Assembly: GCF_019052655.1 (NCBI RefSeq)
Contig: NZ_JAHQVB010000054.1
Location: 1-14,641, forward strand
Length of the DNA: 14,641 nt
DNA from: Holdemanella porci
GTDB lineage: Bacteria > Bacillota_I > Bacilli_A > Erysipelotrichales > Erysipelotrichaceae
Direction: 5' to 3'
Under the pieces are notes generated by a model that was given only the letters and a program-made list of their open reading frames with translations, searched no databases and was not told the origin of the DNA. This document shows, in pieces, positions 13,722-14,641 of this stretch (position 1 is its first letter; each line of letters starts with the position of its first letter). The position numbers and the translations under genes are program-made.

Positions 13722-14546
13722 TTAACGAATCTCATCCGGATGTTTAGCCATATATGAATCCATATATCGTAAGATGGCTTTGACTTGATCAAACATCTTC
13801 TGCTCTAAATAATAATCAAATAAAGCAATACAAGCATCTATATATTCTACCGCATACATAGTCTCAATACGTTTTTCAAGTTCATCAGCACATCTATTAA
13901 ATTCAAAATCCATATCGGCTTTACTAAATAATTCAATACCGCAATTCAAATAATCTTCTAAAATAATATGTTTGCCATCATGCTCATCTAAACCCATATT
14001 AAATGCTTCTAAAGCCTTATCCACTTGATTTAGGCTATTGTAAATCAAAGCTAAATTCAAATAGACATAGGCACCCATATCTTCAACGCAACAAGGCATG
14101 AATTCTTTGGCTTTTAAAATACTATCTAAAGCCTCTTCATACTTTTCCTGCTTTACGTACGTAATTGAAATATTATTATACTCATAACAATAATGTCCAA
14201 CATCCTCATGTTCCATCGCAATCTGTAAAGCTTTTTCGTAATAATAACGACTTGAAACATTTGCCCCATCATAATAGAGCATGACACCCATTAAATTGAA
14301 TGCAGAAATAAGTTCTCTTACAAATGGCATACTTTGATACTGCAAAATGATCGGTTCAATAATCTCTTTTGCCTTATTAAAATTTCCTTCATAATAATAA
14401 GCCATACCCAAATAAAAGGTGGCCGCAACTACAACTTCTAAATCATTTGAACTTTCATTTAATACATCACGATAAAAATTTTCCTGCTCACTTAACTTTA
14501 GTTTTCCAACACCTTCTACTTCTTTCATTAATTCTTGATACTTCAT
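13722..14546 (-). CDS. TPR sensor fragment of hybrid kinase
   Basis: First part of the broken sensor, 274 residues, almost entirely alpha-helical with several TPR-like repeats (for example FNLMGVMLYYDG, YNNISITYVKQEKYEEAL and LNLALIYNSLNQVDKALEAF). TPRs in such soluble kinases usually sense protein or peptide partners. The start is the ATG at 14546: the GTG at 14555 is part of AGGTGA, its ribosome binding site. Translation would stop at 13722, before the kinase. It might persist as a stand-alone TPR protein. Confidence 0.7.
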   Translation of the reverse strand: MKYQELMKEVEGVGKLKLSEQENFYRDVLNESSNDLEVVVAATFYLGMAYYYEGNFNKAKEIIEPIILQYQSMPFVRELISAFNLMGVMLYYDGANVSSRYYYEKALQIAMEHEDVGHYCYEYNNISITYVKQEKYEEALDSILKAKEFMPCCVEDMGAYVYLNLALIYNSLNQVDKALEAFNMGLDEHDGKHIILEDYLNCGIELFSKADMDFEFNRCADELEKRIETMYAVEYIDACIALFDYYLEQKMFDQVKAILRYMDSYMAKHPDEIR

Positions 14547-14574
14547 AATCTTCACCTAAATTAAATGTATCATG

Positions 14575-14641
14575 AATGAAAAAAAGGAGCTGTAACGAAT
14601 AAGTAAATTTTATTACTTATGGAGTTCAGCTCCTTTCTTTT
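14575..14641 (-). terminator. Composite hairpin at the right edge
   Basis: AAAGGAGCTG (14583-14592) pairs with CAGCTCCTTT (14627-14636). Inside, ATAAGTAA (14599-14606) pairs with TTACTTAT (14613-14620), separated by a 6x6 internal loop. On the minus strand a seven-T run follows, so it should end transcription of a gene lying to the right of the window. On the plus strand TCTTTT follows as well. It could alternatively attenuate the sensor gene downstream. Confidence 0.7.

Larger units (their letters stand above)
12439..14546 (-). pseudogene. Broken TPR-histidine kinase-receiver hybrid sensor
   Basis: Read together, three adjacent frames form one hybrid sensor: TPR repeats, histidine kinase, then receiver. 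The first two joins are in the same frame and are broken only by TAA codons at 13722-13724 and 12885-12887. After the second TAA the expected kinase end continues directly (GTQFIVQLPLEID). Near 12515-12522 a frame change, explainable by loss of one T (TGTTTACAA to TGTTACAA), removes the receiver's end. The alternate frame restores GMNGHISKPL and ends at the TAA at 12439. The ancestral protein would have been about 700 residues. Three lesions in one gene, with intact neighbours, point to decay. Sequencing error is possible but would need three hits. Confidence 0.75.

Noticed and set aside
12885..13724. TAA reassigned as a sense codon
   Set aside because: TAA ends most of the other genes in the window at normal family lengths, so reassignment is ruled out.
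1..14641. Mobile elements, CRISPR arrays, phage genes or tRNAs
   Set aside because: No transposase, integrase, spaced direct repeats or tRNA-like fold was seen anywhere in the window.

Overview
The window looks like chromosomal DNA of a low-GC Gram-positive (Firmicutes). It is AT-rich, with AGGAGG-type ribosome binding sites, TTGACA/TATAAT-type promoters and many U-tract hairpin terminators. A long PPi-type phosphofructokinase, a glycyl radical enzyme and hybrid TPR-kinase sensors suggest an anaerobic gut lineage. Erysipelotrichia is my best guess, made from gene content only. No mobile element, CRISPR array, tRNA or phage gene is visible.

Layout. (1) 1-345 has no gene. Its left edge carries a leftward promoter with an A/T-rich upstream element and a boxA-like leader, as expected at the start of a stable-RNA operon lying off the window. 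(2) 346-5709 is the most distinctive part. A glycyl radical enzyme and its radical-SAM activase overlap by 14 bp on the minus strand. Upstream of them is a DeoR-family regulator, also on the minus strand, and divergent from it is a small (about 11-TM) neurotransmitter:sodium-symporter-type transporter. The divergent promoters share an inverted repeat (TATATCA-N6-TGATATA) lying on both -10 elements. The glycyl radical enzyme promoter is threaded through the deoR terminator hairpin. This reads as a self-contained import-and-cleave catabolic cassette whose substrate I cannot identify. (3) 5669-10137 is mostly housekeeping, all minus strand: YfcE-type phosphodiesterase, PPi-dependent phosphofructokinase, a DMT transporter plus CAT-family acetyltransferase pair, and a BCP peroxiredoxin. 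(4) 10136-12414 holds a HAD phosphatase overlapping an RNA m5U methyltransferase on the minus strand, and a divergent peptide-deformylase-like gene. The two promoters interdigitate, and the HAD message is predicted to be leaderless. (5) 12439-14546 is a TPR-histidine kinase-receiver sensor gene broken by two in-frame TAA codons and one frameshift. A composite hairpin closes the right edge.

How it works together. The regulator probably controls both the transporter and the enzyme pair in response to the substrate or a derivative. The activase would install the radical on Gly743 of the enzyme under anaerobic conditions. The other genes look independent and are separated by terminators, several of which overlap stop codons. 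Transcripts appear compact: predicted leaders are about 0-20 nt for most genes.
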